Source of the DNA: Bradyrhizobium sp. 190
GTDB taxonomy: Bacteria > Pseudomonadota > Alphaproteobacteria > Rhizobiales > Xanthobacteraceae
Reading direction: 5' to 3'
Length of the DNA: 42,619 nucleotides
Assembly (NCBI RefSeq): GCF_023073415.1
Contig: NZ_JADPJL010000076.1
Location: forward strand, 1-42,619
Part shown: positions 32,801 through 41,102 of the stretch, in pieces
Numbering within the stretch: position 1 is the stretch's first letter
Layout: every line of letters starts with the position of its first letter
Made by a program: the position numbers and the translations under genes
The notes under the pieces: model-generated
Told to the model about the DNA's origin: nothing
What the model saw: the letters and a program-made list of their open reading frames with translations, nothing else
The model's database searches: none

Positions 32801-33551
32801 AGCGGCCGCCGCCGGACAGGCGCTCGCCTTCACCGCGCAGGCGGGAGAAGTTGGAGCCGGTGCCGGAGCCGTATTTGAACAGGCGCGCCTCGCGCACCCA
32901 GAGGTCCATGATGCCGCCCTCGTTGACGAGGTCGTCCTCGATGCCCTGGATGAAGCAGGCGTGCGGCTGCGGATGCTCGTAGGCGGACTTGGATTTGGTG
33001 AGTTTGCCGGTCTTCCAGTCCACATAATAGTGGCCCTGGCCGGGGCCATCGACGCCGTAGGCCCAATGCAAGCCGGTGTTGAACCACTGCGGCGAATTCG
33101 GAGCGACCATCTGCTTGGCCAGCATGAAGCGCAGCTCGTCGAAGAACGCCTGCGCGTCTTCTTCCGAGGAGAAGTAGCCGCCCTTCCAGCCCCAATAGGT
33201 CCAGCAGCCGGCGAGGCGGTCAAACACCTGCTTGGCGCTGAGCTCGCTGACGAAACGCTCGGATTCAGGGAGGAGGGCCAGCGCCTCGGTGTCGGGCACC
33301 GAGCGCCACAGCCAGGACGGCACGGTCTCTTCCTCGACCTTCTTCAGGCGCGCGGCGACGCCCGCTTTCCGGAAATACTTCTGCGCCAGGACGTCGGAGG
33401 CGACCTGCGACCAGAACTGGGGCACTTCGACATTTTCCAGCCGGAACACGATGGAACCGTCGGGGTTGCGGATCTCGGATGTCGTCAGCCTGAAATCAAT
33501 CCCTGCATAGGGTGACTGGCCGGAAGTGGTGTTGCGCCGTTCGATTCGCAT
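29808..33551 (-). CDS. nrdJ: Vitamin B12-dependent ribonucleoside-diphosphate reductase (class II)
   Basis: 1247 aa, normal length for the long alphaproteobacterial NrdJ. It reduces ribonucleotides using adenosylcobalamin to generate the thiyl radical, with or without oxygen. Visible are PHACFIQGIEDDL (first redox Cys, near 199), KYGSGTGSNFSRLRGEGE, RAAKMVVVDADHPDI, NSNNSVSL, ASNPCSEYMFLDDTACNLAS with the active-site Cys and Glu, and VAPTGTIGLVMDCDTTG. A C-terminal zinc-finger-like tail carries CSECGNFTLV and CMKCDTCGSTTGC, holding the redox Cys pair. A terminator follows and a long structured leader precedes it. It is a single-gene unit. Confidence 0.97.
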   Translation of the reverse strand: MRIERRNTTSGQSPYAGIDFRLTTSEIRNPDGSIVFRLENVEVPQFWSQVASDVLAQKYFRKAGVAARLKKVEEETVPSWLWRSVPDTEALALLPESERFVSELSAKQVFDRLAGCWTYWGWKGGYFSSEEDAQAFFDELRFMLAKQMVAPNSPQWFNTGLHWAYGVDGPGQGHYYVDWKTGKLTKSKSAYEHPQPHACFIQGIEDDLVNEGGIMDLWVREARLFKYGSGTGSNFSRLRGEGERLSGGGRSSGLMSFLKIGDRAAGAIKSGGTTRRAAKMVVVDADHPDIETYIDWKVKEEQKVAALVTGSKINQKHLKAVLKACVNCEGSGDDCFDPEKNPALRREIKLARRALVSDNVIKRVIQFAKQGYKDIDFPTYDTDWDSEAYLTVSGQNSNNSVSLKDDFLRAVETDGDWNLIGRTNKKITKTLKARELWEKIGHAAWASADPGLHFNTTMNDWHTCKASGEIRASNPCSEYMFLDDTACNLASANLITFYSTSTKRFDVESYEHLCRLWTIVLEISVMMAQFPSKAIAELSYEFRTLGLGFANIGGLLMTMGLPYDSKEGRSLCGALTAVMTGVAYATSAEMAKELGPFPGYKKNTQHMLRVIRNHRRAAHGESRGYEALAVNPVPLDHASCPQADVIAHAKAAWDKALELGELNGYRNAQTTVVAPTGTIGLVMDCDTTGIEPDFALVKFKKLAGGGYWKIINQAVPVALRTLGYSEADIAEIEAYAVGHGSLSNSPGINVSTLKAKGFTDEALAKVEKALPTAFDIKFAFNKWTFGEDFLRETLNVAPEAIAAPGFDLLAALGFTKREIEAANVHICGAMTVEGAPHLKAEHYPVFDCANPCGKIGKRYLSVESHIRMMAASQPFISGAISKTINMPNDATVDDCKAAYLLSWKLALKANALYRDGSKLSQPLNSQLISDDDDEDDATEAYYEKPMAARAAQVSEKIVEKLVERIVVMREREKMPDRRKGYTQKAVVGGHKVYLRTGEYDDGRIGEIFIDMHKEGAALRSFINNFAIAVSLGLQYGVPLEEYVDAFTFTRFEPAGPVQGNDSIKYATSILDYVFRELAVSYMSRFDLAHVDPSESNFDAMGKGVEEGKEPSDGHQATKYLSKGLTRSRTDNLVVMRGVDADARGSHNVTAIASHGPSGRASDAHEGAVALKQETQHDLSPTEKLDALKWSKSGSAAVAVAPSKAERRAEAKAKGYEGEMCSECGNFTLVRNGTCMKCDTCGSTTGCS

Positions 33552-33984
33552 AGGTCGTGCCCCGTCTTCTTGCCCGGTCCGCTTTTTCGCGGTTGCCGGA
33601 TGTTATCAATGAGCGAACTTTCGGCACCAAGGTTGAAGACAACCTTGGTTCCTGAGATCCGCTAGCTCTACCGGTGGACCCGGCCCTGTTTTCTGTCTTC
33701 GCCACCCCAAGGGTTCGTCCCGCCCGCCGGCGAGGCCAACCCCTTCCACTCAACGCGCTACTCGTCACCGTGAGCCATTCGGCTCGTTCTTTCGGTGCGC
33801 CGCTCGCCCCCGTTTCAAGGCAGACAAGCCCTCGATCCGTGCCTCGACCGGCCGACGGAGTGCTCGTTCAAGGAACCCATTTGGGAGCGATCGGCGGGAC
33901 CCAAAAACTCACTCGCGCCGTCCAGGAGAAGGCTAGGCCAAACCCGTCGCGCCCGTCAAGGACTAGTACGAGTTCCTGAATCAA
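33552..33984 (-). promoter_or_regulatory. Long gene-free nrdJ leader, candidate cis-regulatory RNA
   Basis: No coding region is supported over 430 bases directly upstream of nrdJ on the minus strand. It holds at least one perfect hairpin, CCAAGGTTG/CAACCTTGG (33627-33648), and other GC-rich pairings. If transcription starts near the NrdR-like box at 33985, this would be a 5' UTR of more than 400 nt. I find no B12-box, so it is not an ordinary cobalamin riboswitch. Confidence 0.45.
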
Positions 33985-34000
33985 ATACTAAATATGGTGG
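33985..34000. promoter_or_regulatory. NrdR-box-like sequence
   Basis: ATACTAAATATGGTGG matches 12 of 16 positions of the NrdR consensus ACACTATATATAGTGT, with the AC-A-ATAT-GT core. A weaker half-match (GGACTAGTACGAGTTC, 33960-33975) lies 25 bp away; classical pairs are about 31 bp apart, so the second box is doubtful. NrdR represses ribonucleotide reductase genes when dATP is high. Confidence 0.45.
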
Positions 34001-34013
34001 AAAGTGAGGGATA

Positions 34014-34053
34014 ACAGGGGGTGATGCCGCCCCTGTGATTGATACAAGTATCA
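34014..34053. promoter_or_regulatory. Hairpin plus palindrome upstream of nrdJ and the DMT gene
   Basis: ACAGGGG (34014-34020) pairs with CCCCTGT (34030-34036), followed at once by the palindrome TGATAC-AA-GTATCA (34040-34053). It could be an operator or a small structured RNA element. The regulator is not identified. Confidence 0.4.
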
Positions 34054-34275
34054 GTGAGTCCTCAGGGATTCCCAAGGGAAAAAAATTATCCCCACCCTGT
34101 GGAGCAAGGCTTCGCCCGCTGTTCACAGGGCAGCTATTCTTTCAGCCGTCGGGATTGCACTGCCGAGACTCACGTGAGGCTACGGGGAGGGGAGGTCTGG
34201 CATGTCCGCGCACCCGTGGTCGCGGGCGCCGATAAGCGGCAAGGTGAGGGCCGATTCCACCCCTTGCCGGGCTCC

Positions 34276-35175
34276 ATGACAGAATCAAAACCCACCAGCG
34301 CGGGTGCGCGGATCGCGCCCGCCGGCCTGATGTTCCTCGCCATCACCTCGGTGGGCTGGGGTTTTAACTGGCCCGTCACGAAGTACCTTTTGAGCGAACT
34401 GCCGCCGCTGACGCTGCGCGGCACGACCGGCGTGATCGGCGCAGCACTCCTGGCCGTGCTGGCGCTGGCGCGCGCCCAGAGCCTGAAGGTCGAGCGGCAT
34501 CTGTGGCCGCGGCTGATGCTGGCGGCGCTGCTCAACGTCACGGGCTGGATGGTGCTGATGGGGCTGGCGTTGCTGTGGCTGCCGGCGAGCGAGGCGGCGC
34601 TGATCGCCTACACCATGCCGGTCTGGGCTTCGCTTCTGGCCTGGCCTGTGCTCGGCGAGCGGCCGACCATCCTGCGCACCGTCGCGCTGGTGATGGCGTT
34701 TGCGGGGCTCGCTGCCATCATGGGCGGCAACGGCATATCAGCCACGACCGAAAAACTGCCGGGCATGGTGATGGCGCTTTGCGGCGCGATGGGCTTTGCG
34801 CTCGGCACGGTGCTGGCGAAGAAACTGCCGGTGCCGCTGCCGCCGATTCCGGCCGCGGCCTGGCAGATCGGGCTGGGATGTTTTCCGATCGTCATCATCG
34901 GTCTCGCCATCGAGACAACGCATATCGAGAAGGTGACGCAGCTCGGCTGGTGGCTTCTGGTCTATTCGACCGTGATCCAGTTCTGCATCGCCTATGTGAG
35001 CTGGTTCGCCGCGCTCGCCCGCCTGCCGGCCTCGGTGGCGGCGATCGGCACCATGGCGGTGCCCGTCATCGGCGTGGTGGCATCGGCGATCGCGCTGGGC
35101 GAGCCGCTCGGCGTCACGCAGATTGTCGCGCTGGTGTTTACGCTGGTCGGCGTGGTGTTGGCGACGCGGTCGTAG
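34276..35175 (+). CDS. DMT superfamily (EamA) transporter, paralogue A
   Basis: 299 aa with about ten transmembrane helices and two EamA domains. It starts MTESKPTSAGARIAPAGLMF, then FLAITSVGWGFNWPVTKYLL, PPLTLRG, GLALLWLPASEAALIAYTMP, LLAWPVLGERPT, GTVLAKKLP and VPVIGVVASAIALGEPLGVT. It is clearly a paralogue of the transporter at 41103 (shared GLALLWL.ASEA, AAWQ.GLGC.PI, PVIGV, EPLG). Substrate unknown. The in-frame extension to 34039 has no ribosome site and would change the usual N-terminus. Confidence 0.87.
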   Translation: MTESKPTSAGARIAPAGLMFLAITSVGWGFNWPVTKYLLSELPPLTLRGTTGVIGAALLAVLALARAQSLKVERHLWPRLMLAALLNVTGWMVLMGLALLWLPASEAALIAYTMPVWASLLAWPVLGERPTILRTVALVMAFAGLAAIMGGNGISATTEKLPGMVMALCGAMGFALGTVLAKKLPVPLPPIPAAAWQIGLGCFPIVIIGLAIETTHIEKVTQLGWWLLVYSTVIQFCIAYVSWFAALARLPASVAAIGTMAVPVIGVVASAIALGEPLGVTQIVALVFTLVGVVLATRS

Positions 35176-35314
35176 GAATACTTCCCTTTTAATTCCATCT
35201 TGGTGGGCCGCTATGTGATTGTAACGCCTATCAATTCGTTGTATGCCACGGGCGAAATTTTCGGCCCGCTAAATAGTTGGGGCAAATTCTCACATCATTT
35301 GTGAAAGAGAGAGT

Positions 35315-36379
35315 ATGGCGCGCAACATTCTGATCCTTGGGGCCTCGTATGGCTCCTTGCTGGCGACAAAGCTTTTGATGGCGGGTCACAACGGGACCCT
35401 GGTTTGCCGGAGGAAGACGGCGGACCTCATCAATCGCGACGGCACCGAAGTTCGCATCAAGCTGCGCGACGAGGCGGTGCACCGCGCGATCTTCTCGCGC
35501 GATCTGCCGGGTAAGCTGGACGCCACCACGCCCGCCGAGGTCGACCTTTCCCACTACGACCTAGTTGGGCTTGCGATGCAGGAGCCGCAATACACCAACC
35601 ACACGATCCGCGTTCTGATGATCAAGATAGCCGCGGCAAATCTGCCTTGTCTTTCGATTATGAACATGCCGCCGTTGCCCTATCTCAAGCGGATCCCGGC
35701 ACTGGCGGACATGGACCTCGAGGAGGCTTATACCAACGCCCAGGTATGGGAGCGCTTCAAGCCGGGACTGGTGTCGCTCTGTTCTCCCGATCCGCAGGCC
35801 TTCCGTCCGCCGGAAGAGGCGGCGAACGTCCTTCATGTCGGCCTGCCGACAAACTTCAAGGCCGCCGCCTTTGAAGACGAGCAGCATAACAAGTTGCTGC
35901 GGGAGCTCGAGACTGGCATCGACGCGGTGACGCTGGATGGCAAGGACGTTCCGGTAAAGCTCAAGGTGTTCGACTCGCTGTTCGTACCCTTGGCCAAATG
36001 GTCGATGCTGCTGACCGGGAATTACCGCTGCATCACGCCGCACGAGCCGCAGTCGATCCGCGACGCCGTGCATGGTGATCTAAAACTCTCGCAGTCGATC
36101 TATGACCATGTCGACGGCATCGCCCGCCGTCTGGGCGCCGACCCGGCGGATCAGGTGCCCTTCGAGAAATATGCCAAGGCGGCGGAAAGCCTTCTCAAGC
36201 CCTCATCGGCGGCCCGTGCGGTTGCCGCCGGAGCGCCCTTCATCGAGCGGGTCGACCTCCTGGTGAAGTTGATTGCACATCAGCTTGGCGCGCCCAGTGC
36301 CGAGATCGACCGCACGGTGCAGATCGTCGATCAGAAGCTGAACGAGAAGATCGTGGCGGGCGGCTCCGGCGCGCAGTGA
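35315..36379 (+). CDS. Dinucleotide-binding PanE/ApbA-like protein
   Basis: 354 aa. The N-terminal Rossmann fold has NILILGASYGSLLATKLLMA with a GxSxGS variant of the usual GxGxxG, and an Arg pair (CRRKTADLI) suited to NADPH. The middle resembles ketopantoate-reductase-like proteins but lacks the familiar catalytic helix sequence. The C-terminal part is helical (IYDHVDGIARRLGA, LVKLIAHQLGAPSAEIDRTV). It may be an oxidoreductase of unknown substrate. GAAAGAGAGAG precedes the ATG. It follows the DMT gene by 140 bases but is not clearly in its operon. Confidence 0.7.
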   Translation: MARNILILGASYGSLLATKLLMAGHNGTLVCRRKTADLINRDGTEVRIKLRDEAVHRAIFSRDLPGKLDATTPAEVDLSHYDLVGLAMQEPQYTNHTIRVLMIKIAAANLPCLSIMNMPPLPYLKRIPALADMDLEEAYTNAQVWERFKPGLVSLCSPDPQAFRPPEEAANVLHVGLPTNFKAAAFEDEQHNKLLRELETGIDAVTLDGKDVPVKLKVFDSLFVPLAKWSMLLTGNYRCITPHEPQSIRDAVHGDLKLSQSIYDHVDGIARRLGADPADQVPFEKYAKAAESLLKPSSAARAVAAGAPFIERVDLLVKLIAHQLGAPSAEIDRTVQIVDQKLNEKIVAGGSGAQ

Positions 36380-36973
36380 CGCGCGCGCAATCGCAGTTCG
36401 GCGCCACTGCGGCGCCGGGTGGTTGTGGCATCCGCTAAGTCTCGTGCTGTGCTTCGATGTTGCGCAAGCCCTCGCAGATCCACGTCACCTTGATGACCGC
36501 CATGAGTTTCCCTCATCGTTCGACCCGGGTTTGGCCGAGGAGAATTCGGCCTGCTGGCTCGACGATGACTGCATTGCAGTGGCTACCACAGCCGAGCCCC
36601 AGGATAGCGTCGAGGATGACGACGGACCGCTTCTCCGTCCGAGTGGGTTGGCTGTCTACGACGTGATCAAACGAACCTGCCTTCACGGCCGCCACCGACC
36701 CAATCGACGAGTTCATCACCGCGCCAACAGAGCGAGCGGATGCCAGTTGCGTTGAAGCTGGATTGCGTAAAGAGAGCCATGGGGCATCGTAGCTGGCAAT
36801 TGAGCCCGTACAACAGACATGGTCACGAGTCTGCGAACACACTGCCGTAGCAATCCTTAAAAGTCCAATTCAGATCATTCGCGTCGTCGCTTGATGAGGG
36901 CAGAGGTAACATCTCCCCCACAACGCCTACCCCGACAGCGCGCGACGGACCATGTTGGCCAGCACAAAAGTGG
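36380..36973. other. Region without an intact gene; decayed fragments
   Basis: About 590 bases. Overlapping frames on both strands (for instance minus strand VVDSQPTRTEKRSVVILDAI) resemble coding sequence in composition, but none has start, ribosome site and family features together. A short histidine-kinase tail remnant lies at 36927-36965. It is probably a graveyard of one or more genes. Confidence 0.5.
36927..36965 (-). pseudogene. C-terminal scrap of a receiver/hybrid kinase gene
   Basis: The minus strand reads VLANMVRRALSG-stop, matching the end QLANMVRRALTG-stop of the kinase at 38265. DNA identity over about 30 bases (GCGCGCGACGGACCATGTTGG against GCGCGCGGCGGACCATGTTGG) is too high for chance. 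Nothing of the upstream domains remains. Confidence 0.7.
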
Positions 36974-37690
36974 TCAGTCTGGCCCACGTTCCACGGCGTG
37001 CCGCAACCACACCATGCCGCCTTCGAGCGTTTCGCAGTGCGTGAGGCGCAGCGATTGCCCGGCTCCGGGGCGGTCCCCCTCGGGCCCGTCATAATCCACG
37101 ATGCTTTGCGTACCGGCCACGCCATCGACGGCGGGATGGATCAAGGTGCTGAACTCATCAATAAGCTTGTGCTTCAGAAAGGCGCCGTTGATCTTGCCGC
37201 CGCCTTCGAGAAGAAGCGTTTTGACACCAAACAGCGAGGCGATCTCTTCCATCGCGCGGGGCAGATCATCGCCCGTGGGTCCGGCGAAGACATAAGACAC
37301 GCCGTCCTCACGCAATTCCGCGAGGTACGCATCGGATACTTCCTCGCCCAGAACGGCGACGACATGGTCGCCGCCGATATGGTCCTTGCCGTAATGAACG
37401 CGGCCCGATGGATCGATGCCGACTGCAAGCTTGCGCCCATTACGCCCGGCAATATGGGCATCGCGCGCGACCGTGGGTGCATCTTTGATCGGCCGTTCCG
37501 CTCCCTTCGCCATCTCGCTCATGGTCCTGCGGCCGACGATCCATCCATCGGCGCCGAACTGATTATGGACGCGTTCATAATGTCCACGCAGCACATCTCG
37601 AGGGATGCCGTTCGCAGGTGAAGTGAAGCGACTCGGATGCAGGCGACCGTCGATCGACGTGCCCATATGGCAGATGATGTAGGCGCGCAT
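36974..37690 (-). CDS. RibD C-terminal-domain (pyrimidine reductase-like) protein
   Basis: 238 aa, starting MRAYIICHMGTSIDGRLHPS. Features of RibD reductase domains are TSIDGRL, IVGRRTMSEMA, GRKLAVGIDPSGRVHYG, VSYVFAGPTGDDLPRAMEEI, and LLLEGGGKINGAFLKHKLIDE with the NADPH-site GGG. There is no N-terminal deaminase domain, so it is not riboflavin RibD itself. GAGG precedes the ATG at 37690; the short upstream extension is rejected. Substrate unknown. Confidence 0.87.
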   Translation of the reverse strand: MRAYIICHMGTSIDGRLHPSRFTSPANGIPRDVLRGHYERVHNQFGADGWIVGRRTMSEMAKGAERPIKDAPTVARDAHIAGRNGRKLAVGIDPSGRVHYGKDHIGGDHVVAVLGEEVSDAYLAELREDGVSYVFAGPTGDDLPRAMEEIASLFGVKTLLLEGGGKINGAFLKHKLIDEFSTLIHPAVDGVAGTQSIVDYDGPEGDRPGAGQSLRLTHCETLEGGMVWLRHAVERGPD

Positions 37691-37815
37691 GGGTCTTTTC
37701 CTCACCTGCTGACGGTTTCTCAACTCGACCAGCGCGATGAATGCTGGCGACGACTGACGGGGCTCGGGTAGTAGAGACGATAGCGATCAGCGCCAACGCG
37801 GCTCTCGGGTGCGGA

Positions 37816-38154
37816 TCATGCCTCTACGGAAACCTGTTTCACCAGCTCGGGAATAAGCCGTTTGAGTTGCCCGTGACTGAGGAGCGGCGAAGCGGCGATC
37901 GCGGCGAGCCGCTGTTCGACGTGGGGCCATTGATTGGTCTCGCGCGGGTCGGTGTCGTCCTTGGCGAGATTGCAGGGATAGCAGGACAGCACGCGGTTGG
38001 CCCTGCTATTCTTGCCTCCCTTTGCGAGCGGGATGAAATGGTCGATGCTGGCCTTGATCTTGCCGCCCGTTTTTATCCGGGGGAGTGCAACGTCGCAGTA
38101 GGCGCATCTTCCGCCCCAATCGAAATAGCAGCGCTTGTAGATCACGTCGGCCAT
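37816..38154 (-). CDS. HNH endonuclease
   Basis: 112 aa. It starts MADVIYKRCYFDWGGRCAYC. The HNH fold is complete: CAYCDVALPR, IDHFIPLAKGGKNSRANRVL (the D-H, N and G positions) and CYPCNLAK, with two CxxC pairs for a structural zinc. The type is that of many small stand-alone HNH nucleases, which may act in DNA repair, restriction or selfish homing. AAGG lies shortly before the ATG; a longer frame to 38268 overlaps the kinase stop and is not preferred. Confidence 0.85.
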   Translation of the reverse strand: MADVIYKRCYFDWGGRCAYCDVALPRIKTGGKIKASIDHFIPLAKGGKNSRANRVLSCYPCNLAKDDTDPRETNQWPHVEQRLAAIAASPLLSHGQLKRLIPELVKQVSVEA

Positions 38155-38264
38155 TAGCCTTGGCTCCCACCGAATCCCTTCATCGAACCTCTTGCTCCTC
38201 CATACACCAGGTTGGCATTGAAGACGCCGCCGCAACTGAGGAGAAGCTAGCGCCTTCCACCAGT

Positions 38265-40499
38265 TCACCCCGTCAGCGCGCGGCGGACCATGTTGGCCAA
38301 TTGGGATTTTCGATAGGGCTTGGTCAGCAGCAGCACGCCGCGGTCGAGGCGGCCCTGATGCACGATCGCGTTGTCGGTATAGCCTGACGTGTAGAGCACC
38401 TTGATGTCCGGCCGGAGCTTCAACACCTTCTCCGCCAGTTCGCGGCCGGACATGCTGCCGGGCATGATGACGTCGGTGAACAGGAGATCGAACGCCTGGC
38501 CGCCTTCGATCAGGTTCAGTGCCGCCGGTCCATTGGCGGCGCCCATCGTGCGGTAGCCGAGGCTCTGCAATTGCGCGGTGACGAAATTGCGCACCAGCGC
38601 GTCGTCTTCCACCACCATGATGGTTTCGTTGCCATGCGGCAGCGGCGCCACCGCGGCTGGCGCTGCCTCGACCTGGCCGCGGGCCGGCGGCAGATAGAGC
38701 TTGATCGTGGTGCCGTGGCCGATCTCGCTGTAGATCCGGATGTGCCCGCCCGATTGCTTGACGAAGCCGTAGACCATGCTGAGGCCAAGGCCCGAGCCCT
38801 TGCCGACCTCCTTGGTGGTGAAGAACGGCTCGAACACCTTGTCCAGCACTTCCTGCGACATGCCGGTGCCGGTGTCGCTGACCGCGAGCATCACATAGGG
38901 GCCGGGCTTCGCGTCTGGATTGGCCTGCGCATAGGCTTCGTCAAGCACGACGTTGCGGGTTTCCAGCAGCAGCTTGCCGCCGTTCGGCATCGCGTCGCGG
39001 GCGTTGATCGCCATGTTGAGCAGGGAGTTGGCGAGCTGCGAGGCGTCGATATGGGCCGTCGCCGTTTCCTGCTCGAGGATCGAGTTGACCTCGACCTGCT
39101 CGCCGAGCGTCGGCCGAAGCAGTTTTGCGATGTCCAGCACCGTGGCGTTGATGTCGACATTGCGCGGCTGCAGCGGCTGGCGACGGGCGAAGGCGAGCAG
39201 GTGCTGGATCAGCTCGCTGCAGCGTTCCGCCGCCTGGTCGATCAATTCCGCCGTCTTCTGCAACTTCGGCTCATGCGCGAGGCCCGCGACCAGCGTTTCG
39301 GTGGTGCCGGTGATCACCGTCAGCATGTTGTTGAAGTCGTGCGCGACGCCGCCGGTGAGCTTGCCGATGGCGTCGAGCTTTTGCGATTGCAAGAGCTTGT
39401 GCTCGGTTTCGCGCGAGGCGGTGGCGTCGTGATAGACCAGCGCGGCGCCGCTGATGGCGCCCGCGCCATCGCGCAGCGGCCGGCCGCTGATCATGAGATG
39501 AACGGGCGGGTTGCCGCTGACGGGGCGCACCACGATTTCGGTGGCGTCGAACGCTTCGCCGCGCAGCGCGCGCGAGGCGGGCATGTCGTGGACCAGCAGC
39601 GGCGTGACGCCATCGGCATGAAACACCGTGCTGAGCGAGCGCAGCAGTTCCACCGTCATTCCGGGCCGGTAGCGCAGCATCTTCTCGGCGGCCGGATTGG
39701 AGAGCAAAATCTCTCCCTTGGGGTCGATGACGAGCACTGCTTCTGCCATGCTGTGAAAGGTGCTGCGCAGAACGGCGGCCGAAAGCCTGAGTTCGTCATG
39801 CGCGGCAACCAGATGCTCGGTGCGCTCGGCGACCGCTGCTTCCAGCGCCTCGTTGGTGGCCTGGGTGGCGCTCAGCGAATCCTGAAGTTCGCGGCGCGAG
39901 CGGCGGGTCGATAGCGTCAGCGCGGTAGCGAGGATCAGGATCAGCGCGACGCCGGCGAGATCGATCGCCAGCAGGAACCTGCCGTTGGTGTTGGACTCGG
40001 CGCGTCTCGCGAAGAGCTGCCTGCGCTCCTCCGCCACCGCCTTTTCAAGATTCCCGGCGATCGCGGCCGTCGCCGCACGGTCCTCCTGGCCGACGAGCGC
40101 CGCGACCGCGGCAACGTCTCCGGCGGTGCGGCGCGTGATCAACTCGCCATTGATGGCAATCTGGCGCTCCACCAGCGCGCGGGTCTCGTCGATCAGCCGC
40201 TTTTCGGTGGGATTGTCCTTGACGGCCTCGATCAGGGCCGCCAGCGCCGGCAGGATCGTGGCGCTGACCTCACGGTATTCCCGGGCAAATTCCTGATCGC
40301 CGCTGATTGCGAAGGCACGCGCCGCGCTTTCCGCCCGGCGCAGCAGCGGGCGCATGTCCGAGATTTTGCTGAGTATTCCAAGCGCACGGTCGACGGAAGC
40401 GTTATCCGACCGCGACTTGAGGTCCAAACCGATCGAGGCAGCGCCGATAACGAGGAGGATAGCGAGGCCAATTCCGAGGATGATACGCTGCGAGGGCAT
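38265..40499 (-). CDS. Hybrid histidine kinase with CHASE3-like sensor and receiver
   Basis: 744 aa, membrane-bound. TM1 (about 8-27), a periplasmic helical CHASE3-type domain (30-170, with LLRRAESAARAFAISGDQEF), TM2 (174-195), coiled coil, PAS (about 240-360), phosphoacceptor His387 in GGVAHDFNNML, and ATPase motifs: N box near 495-499, DTGTGM, FFTTKEVGKGSGLGL. The C-terminal receiver domain has acidic pocket E631/D632/D633, phospho-Asp676 and Lys727. All catalytic residues are present. It is co-directional with the response regulator 18 bases upstream, its likely partner. The signal is unknown. Confidence 0.92.
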   Translation of the reverse strand: MPSQRIILGIGLAILLVIGAASIGLDLKSRSDNASVDRALGILSKISDMRPLLRRAESAARAFAISGDQEFAREYREVSATILPALAALIEAVKDNPTEKRLIDETRALVERQIAINGELITRRTAGDVAAVAALVGQEDRAATAAIAGNLEKAVAEERRQLFARRAESNTNGRFLLAIDLAGVALILILATALTLSTRRSRRELQDSLSATQATNEALEAAVAERTEHLVAAHDELRLSAAVLRSTFHSMAEAVLVIDPKGEILLSNPAAEKMLRYRPGMTVELLRSLSTVFHADGVTPLLVHDMPASRALRGEAFDATEIVVRPVSGNPPVHLMISGRPLRDGAGAISGAALVYHDATASRETEHKLLQSQKLDAIGKLTGGVAHDFNNMLTVITGTTETLVAGLAHEPKLQKTAELIDQAAERCSELIQHLLAFARRQPLQPRNVDINATVLDIAKLLRPTLGEQVEVNSILEQETATAHIDASQLANSLLNMAINARDAMPNGGKLLLETRNVVLDEAYAQANPDAKPGPYVMLAVSDTGTGMSQEVLDKVFEPFFTTKEVGKGSGLGLSMVYGFVKQSGGHIRIYSEIGHGTTIKLYLPPARGQVEAAPAAVAPLPHGNETIMVVEDDALVRNFVTAQLQSLGYRTMGAANGPAALNLIEGGQAFDLLFTDVIMPGSMSGRELAEKVLKLRPDIKVLYTSGYTDNAIVHQGRLDRGVLLLTKPYRKSQLANMVRRALTG

Positions 40500-40517
40500 T
40501 GCCAGTTGCTTACTTCG

Positions 40518-40922
40518 CTATTTCGAGTGGCGCGCGGAAGCTTTCGGTGTGGTGATGCATTGATTGACCGAGGTCAACAGCGCGTCCGGCGTGAAGGGCT
40601 TGCGCAGGCAGCATGCCGCGCCGAGCTCGATGGTCATCCGCAGGAAATCCGGTGCGCGTTCGGCGTTGGCGAAGGCATAGCCCGACATCGCGATAACAGG
40701 CAGGTCCGGTCTGCACTCTTGAAACATCCGGATCGATTCGAATCCACGCATATGCGGCATGAACACGTCGATCAGCATGACGTCGAAATCGCAGGATTCG
40801 AGTGCGCGCATTCCCGCCTCACCACCGTCGGCAACGGTGACCTCGAAACCCTTGCGCGTCAGACAAACCTCGATGGCAACGCAGACCATCGGGTCGTCAT
40901 CGACCACGAGAACGCGCGGCAC
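40518..40922 (-). CDS. Single-domain response regulator
   Basis: 134 aa, receiver domain only. Acidic pocket D8/D9/D10 (VLVVDDDP), phospho-acceptor Asp52 (DVMLIDVFMP), switch Ser/Thr near 80 (IAMSGYAF) and Lys108 (LRKPFTPDAL). There is no output domain, so it acts through protein contacts, probably in a phosphorelay with the hybrid kinase that begins 18 bases downstream. The start is GTG at 40922 with AAGGA at 7 bases. Confidence 0.9.
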   Translation of the reverse strand: MPRVLVVDDDPMVCVAIEVCLTRKGFEVTVADGGEAGMRALESCDFDVMLIDVFMPHMRGFESIRMFQECRPDLPVIAMSGYAFANAERAPDFLRMTIELGAACCLRKPFTPDALLTSVNQCITTPKASARHSK

Positions 40923-41102
40923 GATGATTCCTTCTTCCTCGGGAGGCGACTAAGCGACTCGCACATCCCACGTGACGATTAAGTCGAAACGCCGACAGGT
41001 CGTCTGTATGATAGACTGCACATAAAAGTTGTTGAGGGCAATTACGTTTCGCTGTGTCAGAACGAGAACAAATGTACTTCCGGTTCCGGATCTAATCCCG
41101 CC

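Noticed and set aside
33552..33984. Cobalamin riboswitch upstream of nrdJ
   Set aside because: I could not find a B12-box or the usual kissing-loop arrangement; only generic hairpins are visible.
41061..41087. EcfG promoter (minus strand) for the response regulator
   Set aside because: GGAAC and CGTT are separated by 18 bases and lie about 140 bases from the start; one base beyond the usual spacing and without supporting evidence.
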